This document shows positions 21,528 through 32,690 of a DNA stretch of 64,000 nt, piece after piece. The stretch covers positions 6,654,215-6,718,214 of the forward strand of contig JAJKFL010000006.1 in NCBI GenBank assembly GCA_021186555.1, written 5' to 3'. The stretch is from Reticulitermes speratus (taxonomy: Eukaryota; Arthropoda; Insecta; Blattodea; Rhinotermitidae). The notes below the pieces were generated by a model. That model was not told the origin of the DNA and did not search any database. It saw only the letters and a list, made by a program, of their open reading frames with translations. The position numbers and the translations under genes are program-made. The stretch's first letter is position 1. Each line of letters begins with the position of its first letter.

Positions 21528-21959
21528 CACGTGATGCCAAGTTTAAAACCAACTGTCAATAAACGGGCCACGTTTTATATGGTTCCACATTTTGGTAGGC
21601 TGCGTTGGTGATGTCACTATCGCGTAACACGTAAAATAGTAGCGTGCATTTAGTTGGTACAATAAATTGACTACATTGAACTTAGGAAGTGTCTGCAGAG
21701 CGTAACACTTCAGACACGTCCGCTGTCCGCTCTGTTACTGTGTCTTGTTGTTAAATTTGTGAATAATTTGCGAGTATTTTAACAAACACTGTAAGACGTT
21801 GTTGAGTTTAGTAACATGTACAGGCGATCATCATAATTGGGGAGATGTATAATCGGTGTCTCTGAAACGTCGGTATGTCGACTTTTCATTGAGACCGCGC
21901 TCGTCTCAATTGTGAAAAACCAATAACAGCCAGGTATTAAATGTACGTAGGTCTTCACG

Positions 21960-22095
21960 TAAAGCGTGTGGTATTTTTGCCTGGTTTTAACCAAAATGGG
22001 AGCCTCTCGGCAGATTTTCTTGTAAGTCCCAAATATAAAATTCGTCCAATGAGAGCGGACAAACGGACAGACGCGACGGAAGTAACGGTATTTTT
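21960..22095 (+). repeat. Dispersed repeat, possible retroelement tail
   Basis: AAATTCGTCCAATGAGAGCG, then GGACAGACGCGACGGAAGTA. Related to 47185-47345 (minus) and 61340-61480 (plus). Confidence 0.45.
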
Positions 22096-23135
22096 TTTGC
22101 AGTTGTTTTGTGAACGGGCATAAGAACCGACGGTGGAGATCGCTGTACCTGAAATTGGGAATTTGGTGTACAGGATTCATCTGATTCATGATTAGGACTG
22201 CTGGTTGGCTGTTTTTAACACGGCAATGAACTGTCGTGTCCCATTAAAGGCGGGAATGACGTGACCGGATGAACGACTGGAATTAGTTGGGAGATGACTT
22301 CACTTGATCGTGCGATTGTTTTGTGTGTTCTCTGGTGTAGGCGGAGACCTTGTGATGGGGGTCATCCTCCATCTAAGGAGTCGTACTGAATGTGTGAAAG
22401 TATTTATAGTTCTAGAATTTAGCTAGTTTCATGCTTGTCACTGGGCTGCCAAAATATCCCCTCAGGACTCCAGTCCTTGGCCCGTTTCTTTATTGCACTA
22501 ACGAAGCTTTAATTTCATGTGTCCGGGTGCTGCCATCTAGCTGTGCTGTGTTATATGCTCGATGGTCAAATGTTTCTTCAGCCTCAGTTCGTACCTGACA
22601 GTGAACACAGCCTGTCGTCATTATAAAAAGAAATTTCTTCGCCAGGAGCTGGTACTTCATAAAAATAAGCCGGTAATAGTGGTTTCCTTGACAAGTAGGG
22701 TGTGACTCACTCATTCACTCATACCAAGGGCGTTATACAAGGTAGATTCCGAATCGGAGCAAACTGGTTGGCTGACGGATCGTAACTCAGGCAGAGCAGC
22801 AGGACCTTGCTCATGTAGCGATGTGGGCACGTTCTGGCTTCACAGTAAAGGCAGGCAGACAGCGTGCAGCCATGCCTGTAGGTGAGGCGCTTCAGATGCG
22901 TGTTGCCTGAAGTAGGTTTTTCATAATCTTCAGGTAGTATAGTTATGAGGTGGGAAATACACAGAGTGTGGCGATATACAGAACGTCTGTTTGTTGTGGC
23001 GTAAGTACAGTACGCTGAGAATCCCTCGCATCTCACCTGGTGTGCATTGCGTAAGTCCGCCCCCCCCCCCCCGAAGGTTTATGGCGTCTGTAGAATTTAA
23101 TTACTGTTGGCTGCATGAAAAATGTGTCATCCGAA
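22096..23135. other. No recognised feature; C tract at 23059-23071
   Basis: Several short frames on the minus strand without resemblance to known families. Confidence 0.45.
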
Positions 23136-23139
23136 ATAT

Positions 23140-23300
23140 GGTGGTTAGATTCTCGGCGGGACCAGGACTTTTTTCTTTTTCTTTCGCAAAACTCCCAGAC
23201 CGGTTCCGGCGTCCACTCAGCTTCCTATTCGCGGGTAAAACGGCGGGTGGCGTGAAGCTGACGATAACCCTCATCCAATGCGGAGGTTAAGAATGATTTT
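23140..23300 (+). mobile_element. SINE family D, diverged
   Basis: CCCAGACCGGTTCCGGCGTC, GGGTAAAACGGCGGGTGGCG and the GAGGTTAAGAATGA tail match family D in order. Head poorly preserved. Confidence 0.6.
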
Positions 23301-23411
23301 ATGAAATGCACGGGGATAACTTTGCCTTTTTTTTGCTTTTGTCAGCTGTGACGAAAAACTGTGCTAATGTGTAGAGATTTGTTTTTGCTTATAGAAACAA
23401 ATTTAATAAAA

Positions 23412-23464
23412 AATATCTGACACTAATAGAGCAGCTTGTGAGCCGCTGTATTAGTGTCAGATAT
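23412..23464. repeat. Short perfect hairpin
   Basis: ATATCTGACACTAATA is mirrored by TATTAGTGTCAGATAT around a loop of about 20 nt. No family assigned. Confidence 0.7.
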
Positions 23465-23711
23465 ACGAATTAGGACCACATTTGGTGATTGAGCCTGATT
23501 TTTTTATGGCTGAGCTGAAAGCTTGCTGTCCAAAAATGCAAAGATTAAGGTGTACAGAACTATAATTGTGCGTGGGCAACACGAAGGCTGTAGGGCAGCG
23601 GTACCCAAACTTGTATGTGTGACCCTAAAGTAGCTAACGGTATGTGACCAGCGACAGTACTGTGGTAACGGTAATAGTCAGTGATATATACTGTAAATGA
23701 ACTGATACTGA

Positions 23712-24692
23712 TGTTAATAAATTTATAACCAACTGATACACAATTGAACCACTTTCATTGTAGCGTCTATATTTATATATAATATATAAATTTAATATAA
23801 TAAATAATTAAATAATTAATAATTAAATAATTTAATATAATAAATTTATAACCAACTGATACACAATTGAACCACTTTCATTGTAGCGTCTATATTATAT
23901 ATAATATATAAATTTAATATAATAAATAATTAAATAATTAATAATTAAATAATTTAATATAATAAATTTATAACCAACTGATACACAATTGAACCACTTT
24001 CATTGTAGCGTCTATATTATATATAATATATAAATTTAATATAATAAATAATTAAATAATTAATAATTAAATAATTTAATATAATAAATTTATAACCAAC
24101 TGATACACAATTGTAACCACTTTTATTGTAGCGTCTATATTATATATAATATATAAATTTAATAATAAATAATTAAATAATTAATATTAAATAATTATAA
24201 TATAATAAATTTATAACCAACTGATACACAATTGAACCACTTTCATTGTAGCGTCTATATTATATATAATATATAAATTTAATATAATAAATAATTAAAT
24301 AATTAATAATTAAATAATTTAATATAATAAATTTATAACCAACTGATACACAATTGAACCACTTTCATTGTAGCGTCTATATTATATATAATATATAAAT
24401 TTAATATAATAAATAATTAAATAATTAATAATTAAATAATTTAATATAATAAATTTATAACCAACTGATACACAATTGAACCACTTTCATTGTAGCGTCT
24501 ATATTATATATAATATATAAATTTAATATAATAAATAATTAAATAATTAATAATTAAATAATTTAATATAATAAATTTATAACCAACTGATACACAATTG
24601 AACCACTTTCATTGTAGCGTCTATATTATATATAATATAGACGCTACAATGAAAGTGGTTCAATTGTGTATCAGTTGGTTATAAATTTATTA
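23712..24692. repeat. 122-bp AT-rich satellite ending in a palindrome
   Basis: Eight units, spacing 121-123 bp measured at the AACCAACTGATACACAATTG landmark. Each unit has this landmark, GTAGCGTCTATATT, then about 70 bp of A/T only. The units are almost identical, so homogenised or recent. Confidence 0.95.
24569..24692. repeat. Perfect 124-bp palindrome
   Basis: The last satellite unit is followed at once by its own reverse complement, with the axis between 24630 and 24631; each arm is 62 bp without a mismatch. It closes the array. Confidence 0.9.
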
Positions 24693-25436
24693 ATGAATAA
24701 AGATGCACGGTGATACTAATATGAAATTAATACTGATGCATTTTGTTGAACACTACATAACATTGCCTCTTATTAAAGAAATATTAAATTTTTAACGTTA
24801 CTTGTCAAATCCAATATTTTTTTTGGGGCAATATTAAACACACAAAACACGCAAGACACAAATCTTTATGTAAGTAACTGCTACATGTGCCGGTTAGACA
24901 AATCATTTGCTTCTAAATAAGAACTTGTGCAATACTGAACATACGGAACGTGACATAACATGAACAGAACAATAATGTCGAAAATTTAGTGACTGACAGA
25001 TTTAACACGTGTGTTATTTATTGCAAATAGAGCTTATTACATTACTGACATTGAAGTTAATGCAAAAATTAAAATTGAATAAATTTGTAATGTGCTGGAC
25101 ATGTGGGATGCTTTGCATGTAATTTGAACAAAAAATTTTTTCCATAAAACCCTCTCGCGACCCTAAATCAGACCCCCCGCAACCCTCATATGGGTCGCGA
25201 CCTGAGGTTGGGAACCACTGCTGAAGGGAGCTTGTTAGAAGTAAAGCTGTACGCATTCTCGCCTTCGGCATTGTAGCTGTTTTACGCTTCGACAGCTTTC
25301 TCCCTGGGTAGGATTTCCTTGTATACAACGGAGAGGAAGTTGGAAGATAAAGTTTTCCCTGTGCTTAATTAAGCACTGTGCCTTGGAGACATGGGGGGAG
25401 GTGGAAGTGTAGTTCCATGCATTATTAACATGTTCA

Positions 25437-25600
25437 GTACATGGAGGTGAGTGGTCAGCTTCACGCCCTGGCGGCTTTATCCTTGGACGAAAGGGCGCCC
25501 CGTAACCCTCAGGGCAGGAGAGTGGGTGTGTCCGGGCTGGAGGTGGTGGAGAAGAGAAACATCTCTGCACCCGCCGGCAGTCGAACCCTCGGTGTTAAAA
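25437..25600 (-). mobile_element. SINE family D
   Basis: Reverse strand: B-box-like GGTTCGACTGCCGGCGGG, CACCACCTCCAGCCCGGACA and TAAAGCCGCCAGGGCGTGAA. Overlapping frames on both strands are incidental. Confidence 0.6.
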
Positions 25601-26310
25601 CAGTATGGGCGACGGGGAGTGGGGGGAGTTATATACGGGTGGCGAACATGATAATTCTGTGGCTGCGAAGGATGATCATATATATCGCTATCGCCCAGCG
25701 CTGAACTGAGCGAGCGATGTCGTCTCATCACAGTCAGGTATTCGGGACGAAGTGTAAATACACGGACGATTAAGTTGCCATTGCCGGCGGCTGCAGCTGT
25801 TTTATGTAGCGACCAACTGGCAAACACTTGGACGTTTACAAACATGTAGTGTTTACCGTGCCTCTTCAATAGGATTTCATCAGCTTGCAAACTGAACTGG
25901 TTTTATAGCAAAATAAAAAAAAAATTGTAATATATATACCCGCTTCGCATTTCATCCTTTAAGCGATTTAAACGTTTCACGAGAGCAGTCGTGTTCTTTG
26001 CCATTGTACATAATGCCGACATTTTATGTGTGTGTTAATACCGGTTAGACATAATCATATTGATAGTGTACATACCGAAGTTACATTTGTATTTATATGA
26101 GCATAATTCTGTTAGATTAGTGTAATGTATACGTACACCGTTTAAATATCTCTGTGTTTCCTCTAATACTGATTAAATTCATAAATCATAAACCGATCAT
26201 AATGTGTATGTCATCAAACGTTACGAGTTTGATCTAGGTACACTATGTGGGACTGGGAATTGTCGTGGCTGTGCTGAAGAACGGCATGATGAGTCACTTC
26301 ACGCAGCCTC
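25601..26310. other. No recognised feature
   Basis: Nothing recognised. Confidence 0.45.
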
Positions 26311-26400
26311 TTCTCTGAAGATGGCAGGCAGCACGACCTCTGAAACGTCGGTAATATTCTGCCAGACTGCTGCGTCGCGTGTAAGAAGGTAGTAAGTGGG
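26311..26400 (+). repeat. Second PLE-like repeat family with worn hammerhead-like core
   Basis: CTGAAGA at 26315, T, GGCAGG...CCTCT, GAAACGTC at 26342. Core boxes are present and AGG/CCT can pair, but helix I is not evident. Relatives: 32497-32690 and 56940-57075. Confidence 0.45.
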
Positions 26401-26459
26401 TGCATAAGTGTTGCAAACAAATCTGTGAGCCACCTCATAATTCTAGGCCGTAGCTGGAT

Positions 26460-26548
26460 GACGTGAAGCAACTTCCGTTCTGAGGACCCACAAATATTAG
26501 TCGCCATCGTTACGAAATTTAGTCGCCCAGGCGACGTTACGCCGCGCG
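26460..26548 (+). repeat. Dispersed repeat of unknown class
   Basis: AGCAACTTCCGTTCTGAGGA, CCCACAAATATTAGTCGCC, then CGCCCAGGCGACG; relatives at 19795 (-) and 54940. Confidence 0.5.
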
Positions 26549-28004
26549 TTTGTGTACCCTTGGTGCTAAGTGTTGTGCGTTAGATTTTGTTCAGAGTATT
26601 GAGGTAACCAAATCCTGTATGCTTAGCATCTGTTGTGAAGTTGCTTTTGTTTGTTTGTTAGTTATCTGTATTTATATTATTCTTTATACTTGGTTATTAG
26701 GCGTTCTGTACGAAGTAAAAAAAAGATAATAGGTTCTGTAAAGACCACTTCTGTCCCTCCGTCCGGCTGACTCAGTATCGGTAACCCCCCCCCCCCCCTT
26801 TGGGGTTTTCGTGAAAATAGCTCAGTGACATCCTGTGTAGTCTATTTGCCGTTCGAAGAAATGTCCTCTCATAGGTCGTTTTAATGCCTTTGCACTGGGC
26901 GACTGGACATGGAGGAGGGTAAAAAGATTTGATGTGCGAACTTCTGGGGATGAAAGTCTCGATGTAATCGTGGAATCGGTTTCTTTCATACTTCGAGAGA
27001 GTGGGAAGTGAGAGAACGTCCAAGCTGGCTGTAGAGAATGTTGGTGATAAAAATAACTATTACGTGTCACATTGAAAGTGGCGGTGAGTGCTGTTTGCGC
27101 AGTGCAGACGTCGTGTTCTGCTGCAGAATGTGGAGAGATCAGCAGGTGACGGTAGATTGCTGTGCATGACCGTGAGGCAGTAATGTGGGTCTTTGGTCGT
27201 AGTGAAGAGCACAGTAAGAAGGCAGGCTTCAGTCGGTGTTACAGCCTCGACCTTTGTTGGAGAAACCCGCATGGTGTCAATATTGAGCAAAACCGTCATT
27301 TAAACATGTCCCAAGGAATATATAATGTATAAATAGGAGGTTGGTGGAAGGGCGATGTGTGGAAACGGTAGCCATGAGTGAGATTTGTCATGTTTTCCCG
27401 TTGAAGGGGGGGGGGGGGGGAGCCGGTACAAATTACCGGGCCCGGCGGTCCGGAAGGGAGCCCGGGGCCCCACTATGTTGCATATGTTTTTTTTGTCTTT
27501 CTCGGTAGTATCAGATGTAATTAGGTAGTGATTTGTCGTGGTGACGGTACTTGCGGCCAGCGGCCATCTTGCGTACGACGCTGTCTACTTTGTTTCCTTA
27601 TTTTCCCCCTTCCCGGTCTGCCCTTGCTTGGGGGCCCCGAAAATTTTTTTCACCGGGCCTCGAATCCATTCTCGACGGCCCTGCTATCTGTGTACGATAA
27701 TGGATCAAGGGAAGGGTTTCTGTGAAAACCGTAGCTGGGGTTGGGGCGCAGATGGGGCGGCAGTTGGGGTCAGTTCAGTAAGTGCTGAAGTAGTGAACGT
27801 CGGTGGTACTTGCACATCGGTAACTGGCCATCGGAACGGTGCGGCAACACGCACAGCCGTCTGGGAAACGGAATGAAGTGTACACTAGGTGGAGAGCTGT
27901 AACAAGGGTGGGGGCAGATGGGCCCCTCGCCCCTGGCACAGTACATTTAGTAGCGCAAAATTACCAAGTACGAAGTCACAATGTGTGCAGTAAATAATAT
28001 TAAT
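26549..28004. other. Mostly unannotated; homopolymer C and G tracts
   Basis: A C tract at about 26785-26798 and a G tract at about 27407-27420. GC-rich pieces near 27420-27475 and 27600-27665 resemble decayed SINE bodies but I cannot place them. Confidence 0.35.
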
Positions 28005-28145
28005 GGTAAAACACACCTGTACAGGGCTGGTCAGGCCGTGAGGGTTGCAGGAGGTTGAGGCTCCGAGATTTCAAGACAATCGGCACGTGAAGGTTGTAAG
28101 GTTGTCAGCCCTACGCACCGGCCGCCTTTACCTCCATGAAATATT
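28005..28145 (-). mobile_element. SINE family C, 3' part only
   Basis: Reverse strand from CGGCCGGTGCGTAGGGCTGA to the tail. Head and B box absent, consistent with 5' truncation. Confidence 0.65.
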
Positions 28146-28374
28146 GTATTAATAAACTTTAGTAATTTTATCATTTTTGGACGCGGGGACGGGAGTGGCA
28201 GTGCAGTAGCTTCCCCCAGGCTGTGGCTAAATGCGTATCACACGCATCAGTCAAACAAGAACACGCTACAATAAATATGTCTCTCTGCTCACAGAATTAC
28301 CACGCTGTGAATCCATGTGGGGGGGGGGGGAGTGGAGAGTATAGAGCCTGGCGTGTATAATCTCGTAACTAGAT

Positions 28375-28530
28375 GGATGTGAGAGGTAACCATCTTTAAC
28401 CGCAGGGAGAAAGCCCCCTGTCCACACCGAAGAGGAGCTTGAGCTTGGTGGGTCCCAGAGCTGATCCGGACTCTTTACACAACAGTTCCTTGTCACTGTC
28501 CGGAATCGAAAGTGTACTCGGGACACCCAT
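28375..28530 (-). mobile_element. SINE family D, diverged
   Basis: CTTGGTGGGTCCCAGAGCTG and GTCCGGAATCGAAAGTGTAC (read forward) correspond to body and B-box region in reverse. Confidence 0.5.
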
Positions 28531-28914
28531 CCCGTGGCCGACTCAGAATACCGACTTGGCAGTCTCACAGGCATGAACATTTTAATGCGAAGGATTGAAG
28601 GAGGGGAATGTAGCACGCATGGGAGCAGTAAGAGTGGCTTCATGTTGTTGTTGCTAGACGTGAAAGGATGGCTGGGAAGAACTAGTCGTAGATGGGAGGT
28701 GTTGAGTGTGTGCACTGGTTTTGTGTCTCATAGCAGGATTCACAGGTCCGTCAGTGGCAGTTGGCGCCTCTGGAAGTACTGTGCTGGCTAAGGGTGGTAA
28801 GACCGATACTAATCTCGATCCTCATTGAATCGGTTTTGCCACATCGTTTGGGTGACGATATACTAGTAGAAACTTATCGAAATATACATTGTGCTGCTTG
28901 CTTTGTATTTTGTG

Positions 28915-29135
28915 AGGAACCGGGATGGCTCAGTCGGTATAGAGACCAGGCTACTGGCTGGGCGATCCGGGGTTCTAATCCCGACACGTGCAAAAACTTT
29001 TCTTCAAAACGTCCGGACCGGCTATGGGGCCCACCCTATTCAGTGGGAACCGGGACTATTTTTTTTGGTGGGGGGGGGGGGGGGGGGGGGAGTAAGCGGC
29101 TGGGGCGTGAAGTCACCACTGGTCTCCATTTATTC
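28915..29135 (+). mobile_element. SINE family D interrupted by a G tract
   Basis: Head GGGATGGCTCAGTCGGTATA, B box GGGGTTCTAATCCCG, GTCCGGACCGGC, GGGGCCCACCC. A G tract of about 20 nt near 29071-29090 replaces part of the body before AAGCGGCTGGGGCGTGAAG. Confidence 0.75.
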
Positions 29136-30617
29136 CATCTTGTGTTTCTCACATCAAGACACTTTACAAAATATTATCTTGGCGTCAGAAGAAATGCTTA
29201 AGGGACAACTAAATTTGTTTCGAAATGTCAGAGCGATATTCACGCATCAGCTCAATTAGTGTGACACACGGGCAGAATTAAAACCCTCGGCACTGGACAG
29301 ACATCCAGTTCGTACAGCAGAAATCATCCCGTGCTGTGCGATCGTCAGGCAGTTAATAAATCACGATGTTCTTTTATTCTCGCGGGCAATGTAAAATCCT
29401 TCCGAGGACAGCAAGTTGCCCGCTGGCATATACGGTTGATGATGTCTGGTCTAGACTGCCTCGTGCCTGAAATGTTGGTAACTGGACTTGTGTATATGTG
29501 TGTGTATGCGTGTTATGAAAGTAGGTTTGCGGCAACCCTAACACATGGCTGTTCAGGATAGCAGTTAATAACAAAGGGGCAGGCGCAATGACGTCGACCC
29601 GCAGTGGTTCTGCTGTGCTGATTTGAACAGTGGCGGCTAGTGTGTTGCTAGTTCTGCGTTGGTTGCGTAAATGAAACACATTTGTCCGTTTATTACAACG
29701 GTACTTCGTGCGGTTGTTACAGCAACACTAACCTGACATGTTTCGAACCGTTAGTTCATGGATGGCAGTGCGCACCCAGCACTTTTCATTGGGGGGGGGG
29801 GGGGCTGCTCCTGAAGCTATATATTAATTTATGTTTGATTTTAAAAGTTATGTTATAAAAATCATGTATTACATAGCACTGTCTGCAACTGAATTTATAT
29901 ACATACGAATATAACTACATGTTCCACAACTCAATCACAGTGTCCTGTCTTATTGTTTTTTTTTTAAATTTTATTAATTTATTTTTCTAAATTCTAATGT
30001 ACAAGTCATCAGCTGATTTCAGTGGCTGATTTCGACTGAAGGGTACATCACGTAAAACTTTTGATGTAACATCTACAAAATCTATGTTTTTTTTTTAATT
30101 TCGGGTTTGGGGGGGGGGGGGGTGGCTGCAACGCGGCAGCCCCCTGTTGGGTGCACCTCTGCTCAGAGGTTTTTGTTAAGTTTCTGTTTTTCGTGTTGTT
30201 TAGCACTTGCTGGTTGTGCTGCTTTGCAGTGGCCGGGTCGTGTGTTGTCCCGTGGTTCAGGTAGCTGGCCTCGTCGGTTAGGGTCATAAGCTCTTTTCAT
30301 GTAACAGCCACACGAAATTCAGTTGTGTTAGATGGAGAGCTGTGTTTTCCAAATCATCAGTACAACGGTATGCCAATAAATGTAAAAATTAGTTGGTTGC
30401 CTTATGTGCGTAGTGAGATGTTCTTTTGATATCCCTTGTGTGTGTATTTAAAATTATATTTATCGTCATGCAATAACACCCGCGGGCTTACAACTCTTCT
30501 TCACACACACGGAATTGTTTCTTAGAGAGTAGTAGTCGCGGTACGTAAATTGTGTCGATATGTTGCAAAACTGGAAGAAAGTCGTATTATTTTTAATGTA
30601 AAAGGTGTATTTAGCGA
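29136..30617. other. Mostly unannotated; three long G tracts
   Basis: G tracts near 29791 and 30109. GTGCGCACCCAGCAC at 29769 and the mirrored GGGTGCACCTCTGCTC at 30149 may be eroded inverted ends of a 0.4-kb element, but no target-site duplication is visible. Confidence 0.3.
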
Positions 30618-30629
30618 CTCAGTATCCAG

Positions 30630-30898
30630 CGGGCCGGGGTAGCGACTGGCTACGGGCTGGACGGTCCGGAGATCAAATCCTGGTGTGGGCGAGGTTTTGC
30701 GTGTCGTCCAAACCGGCCCTGCGGCCCATCCAGCCTGTACAGTGCGTACCGGGTCTCTTTCCCAGGGGTAAAGCAGCCGGGGCGTGGCGTTAACCACCCA
30801 ACCCCATCTAGCGCCGAGGTTAAAGAAAGAGTAGAGCTATACCTCTACTCCCCCTCTGGGCCTTCATGGCCTGTTCTAGGGAGAACTTTACCTTTACG
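30630..30898 (+). mobile_element. SINE family D with 11-bp TSD
   Basis: TCAGTATCCAG occurs exactly at 30619-30629 and 30899-30909. Full family D order between: GGTAGCGACTGGCTACGGGC head, B-box region, GGGGTAAAGCAGCCGGGGCG, CATCTAGCGCCGAGGTTAA and a TTCATGGCCTGTTCTAG tail. The perfect duplication shows LINE-type retrotransposition. Confidence 0.9.
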
Positions 30899-31159
30899 TC
30901 AGTATCCAGATAAATGGATATGGAGCACTGGTGGAGTGATCTTTTGACAGGGGAAAACCGCAGGACTTCGAGAAAAACCTGTGTTTCAGCGCCACTTTGT
31001 CAACTACATGTCTCGCGTGCACTGCCCTAGAATCGAAATAGGTCTCCATATTATGAAAACGAGGGTTTTGAGATGGGGTTCTCGAAGAGAGAGGAATATT
31101 GGAACATATGTAGGTTTATGTAAGGAGATTCTAATGGCGATTGAAGACGATGTTGGATA

Positions 31160-31255
31160 TGATCCTTGACGTTTGTGGTAAGGTCCACTGTGGTGGAAAT
31201 GCTTCTGAGGTGGCAGTTTCGAATCTCGGTCGTGGCACCAACTGTCTGTAATACG
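31160..31255 (+). mobile_element. tRNA-like SINE remnant
   Basis: GTGGTAAGGTCCACTGTGGT and CAGTTTCGAATCTCGG resemble A and B box regions. Confidence 0.35.
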
Positions 31256-31283
31256 ATATTTTGTGGTTATACTCGGTCCCTCC

Positions 31284-31490
31284 CTTAGATGGGAGGATAA
31301 TATTAAAATGGATCTTCAAGAAGTGGGATGGGGGGGCATGGACTGGATTGATATGGCTCAGGATAGGGACAGGTGGCGGGCTCTTGTGAGTGCGGTAATG
31401 AACCTTCGGGTTCCATAAAACGCGGGGAATTTCTTGACTAGCTGACGACCTGTTAGCTTCTCAAGAAGGACTCTGCTCCGTGGAGTTATT
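31284..31490 (+). pseudogene. Non-LTR retrotransposon 3' end, family 2, with perfect 12-bp TSD
   Basis: CTCGGTCCCTCC at 31272-31283 and 31491-31502. The insert starts in the [17 protein letters not shown]-coding part, reaches the stop after LRVP near 31418 and ends in ACTCTGCTCCGTGGAGTTAT. A classic 5'-truncated LINE insertion of 207 bp; this fixes the true 3' end of the family. Confidence 0.9.
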
Positions 31491-31572
31491 CTCGGTCCCT
31501 CCAACGAAATATCGGAATGGTATCTCAGATCAGACCATTACCACTTTCACTGCACATCTTAACTACTATGCA

Positions 31573-31573
31573 T

Positions 31574-31623
<50 letters not shown>

Positions 31624-31646
31624 ATCATAGTAGTAGTAGTAGTAAA
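31573..31646 (+). repeat. (AGT)n microsatellite
   Basis: About 20 trinucleotide units with one ATC interruption. Confidence 0.95.
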
Positions 31647-31974
31647 CCTGTTGCAGCTTTGCAAAGATCGAAGAACATTAAAGTTGGAAATCAGAGAACA
31701 GCTTTCCGATGGCACTGCCGGTGCTGCAGACCTGTACAGACATTCTTCAGGTACAATAAATTAGTATCTTGGGAGGAACTGAAGGAACGTGGGTATCCAC
31801 GAAAGAAACCACAGATCTTTCTTTCGTGTCGTAAATACCAAAGTAAGTGTATTCAATCTCGGCTGTCGATACGCAACAAGGAGTGATGGATTTGCCAGCA
31901 GGTGCTTCCGACTCCCCCACCGTGGCCCAAACACTGTGCCTCATCTGCTGGAGTGTACAGGGCTGTCCAAACGT

Positions 31975-32232
31975 CGCCTTTTTTTTCCCCCCATGGCGCG
32001 ACAGCCCATAGTGGGCCAAGGCCTCATTGTCGACGCTTCACGATCACACTTTAGAGACACCACACTCGGTAGGAATGCTGTGGTTGAGGGACCAGCCCGT
32101 CGCAGAGACCTCTACCTGACAACACACAAGAGACAGACATTCATGCCCCCGGCGGGATTCGAACCCGCGATCCCAGCAAGCGAGCGGCCGCAGACCCACG
32201 CCTTAGACCGCGCGGTCACTGGGATCGGCTGC
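31975..32232 (-). mobile_element. tRNA-derived SINE, family A
   Basis: Reverse strand: head GCCGATCCCAGTGACCGCGC, B box GGTTCGAATCCCGCC, body, and a tail GGGCTGTCGCGCCATGG running into an A-rich end (T run at 31980 read forward). Near full length. Confidence 0.85.
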
Positions 32233-32496
32233 AAACATCGTCCTACGATTGACAGCTGTCCCACTTGTGTTATTTTCGGTGCAAGTGGCTAGGCAGTGCG
32301 ATGATGGGGTGGTTTTGATATGCGACATTTTGCGTCACGCGAGGCGGACTGTTCGTGAGCCAGCAGCATTCTGCGGTTTCTGGACATGGCCGAGTGGCCT
32401 TATTTCTGAATTTATGTGCAGCACCTGGCTGTTGTGTCACTGCATACAGATAGAGCTGCTTCTGAATGTTTAGCGGAACTGAATTTATTTCGAAGT

Positions 32497-32690
32497 CTCA
32501 GGTCTTCTGGGATGTTATGGCGTGCCGACTGGTAAATTATAATCGACGTGTCGGAGGATCGTAGTGCTTCTATATTCAGACTCAAGCGGTCCAATCACTG
32601 GACTGTCGATCCTGAAGATTAAGACACTACGATCCTTCCACTGTTTAACACTCAACTCGTCATAACATCCCAGAAGACTTGAACGTTCAT
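32497..32690. mobile_element. Inverted pair of second PLE-like family
   Basis: CTTCTGGGATGTTATG (32504) and CATAACATCCCAGAAG (32661) are exact mirrors; inside, AGGATCGTAGTG and CACTACGATCCT are mirrored too. The right arm keeps CTGAAGAT...CCTTC at 32612 but has lost GAAA. Confidence 0.6.

Larger units (their letters stand above)
21121..21685. mobile_element. PLE-like inverted repeat interrupted by a SINE
   Basis: TACCAACTAAATGCAC at about 21140 is mirrored by GTGCATTTAGTTGGTA at about 21645, with flanking TTTATTG/CAATAAA also mirrored. A degenerate hammerhead-like motif sits inside, and a family C SINE occupies 21188-21470. Confidence 0.6.
23596..25220. mobile_element. hAT non-autonomous element carrying an AT-rich satellite
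   Basis: Ends CAGCGGTACCCAAAC and, reversed, CAGTGGTTCCCAACC. The flanks CTGTAGGG (23588-23595) and CTGAAGGG (25221-25228) are an 8-bp duplication with one mismatch. Left about 100 bp and right about 500 bp match a second copy at 49381-53028. The middle is a 122-bp satellite. No transposase. Runs such as GGGTCGCGACC near the right end give subterminal palindromes. Confidence 0.85.

Noticed and set aside
21779-22189. 136-codon minus-strand frame
   Set aside because: Overlaps a dispersed repeat, with no family resemblance and an open frame on the other strand as well.
28761-29259. Two overlapping plus-strand frames of 122-146 codons
   Set aside because: Both run through a family D SINE and a poly-G tract (poly-Gly).
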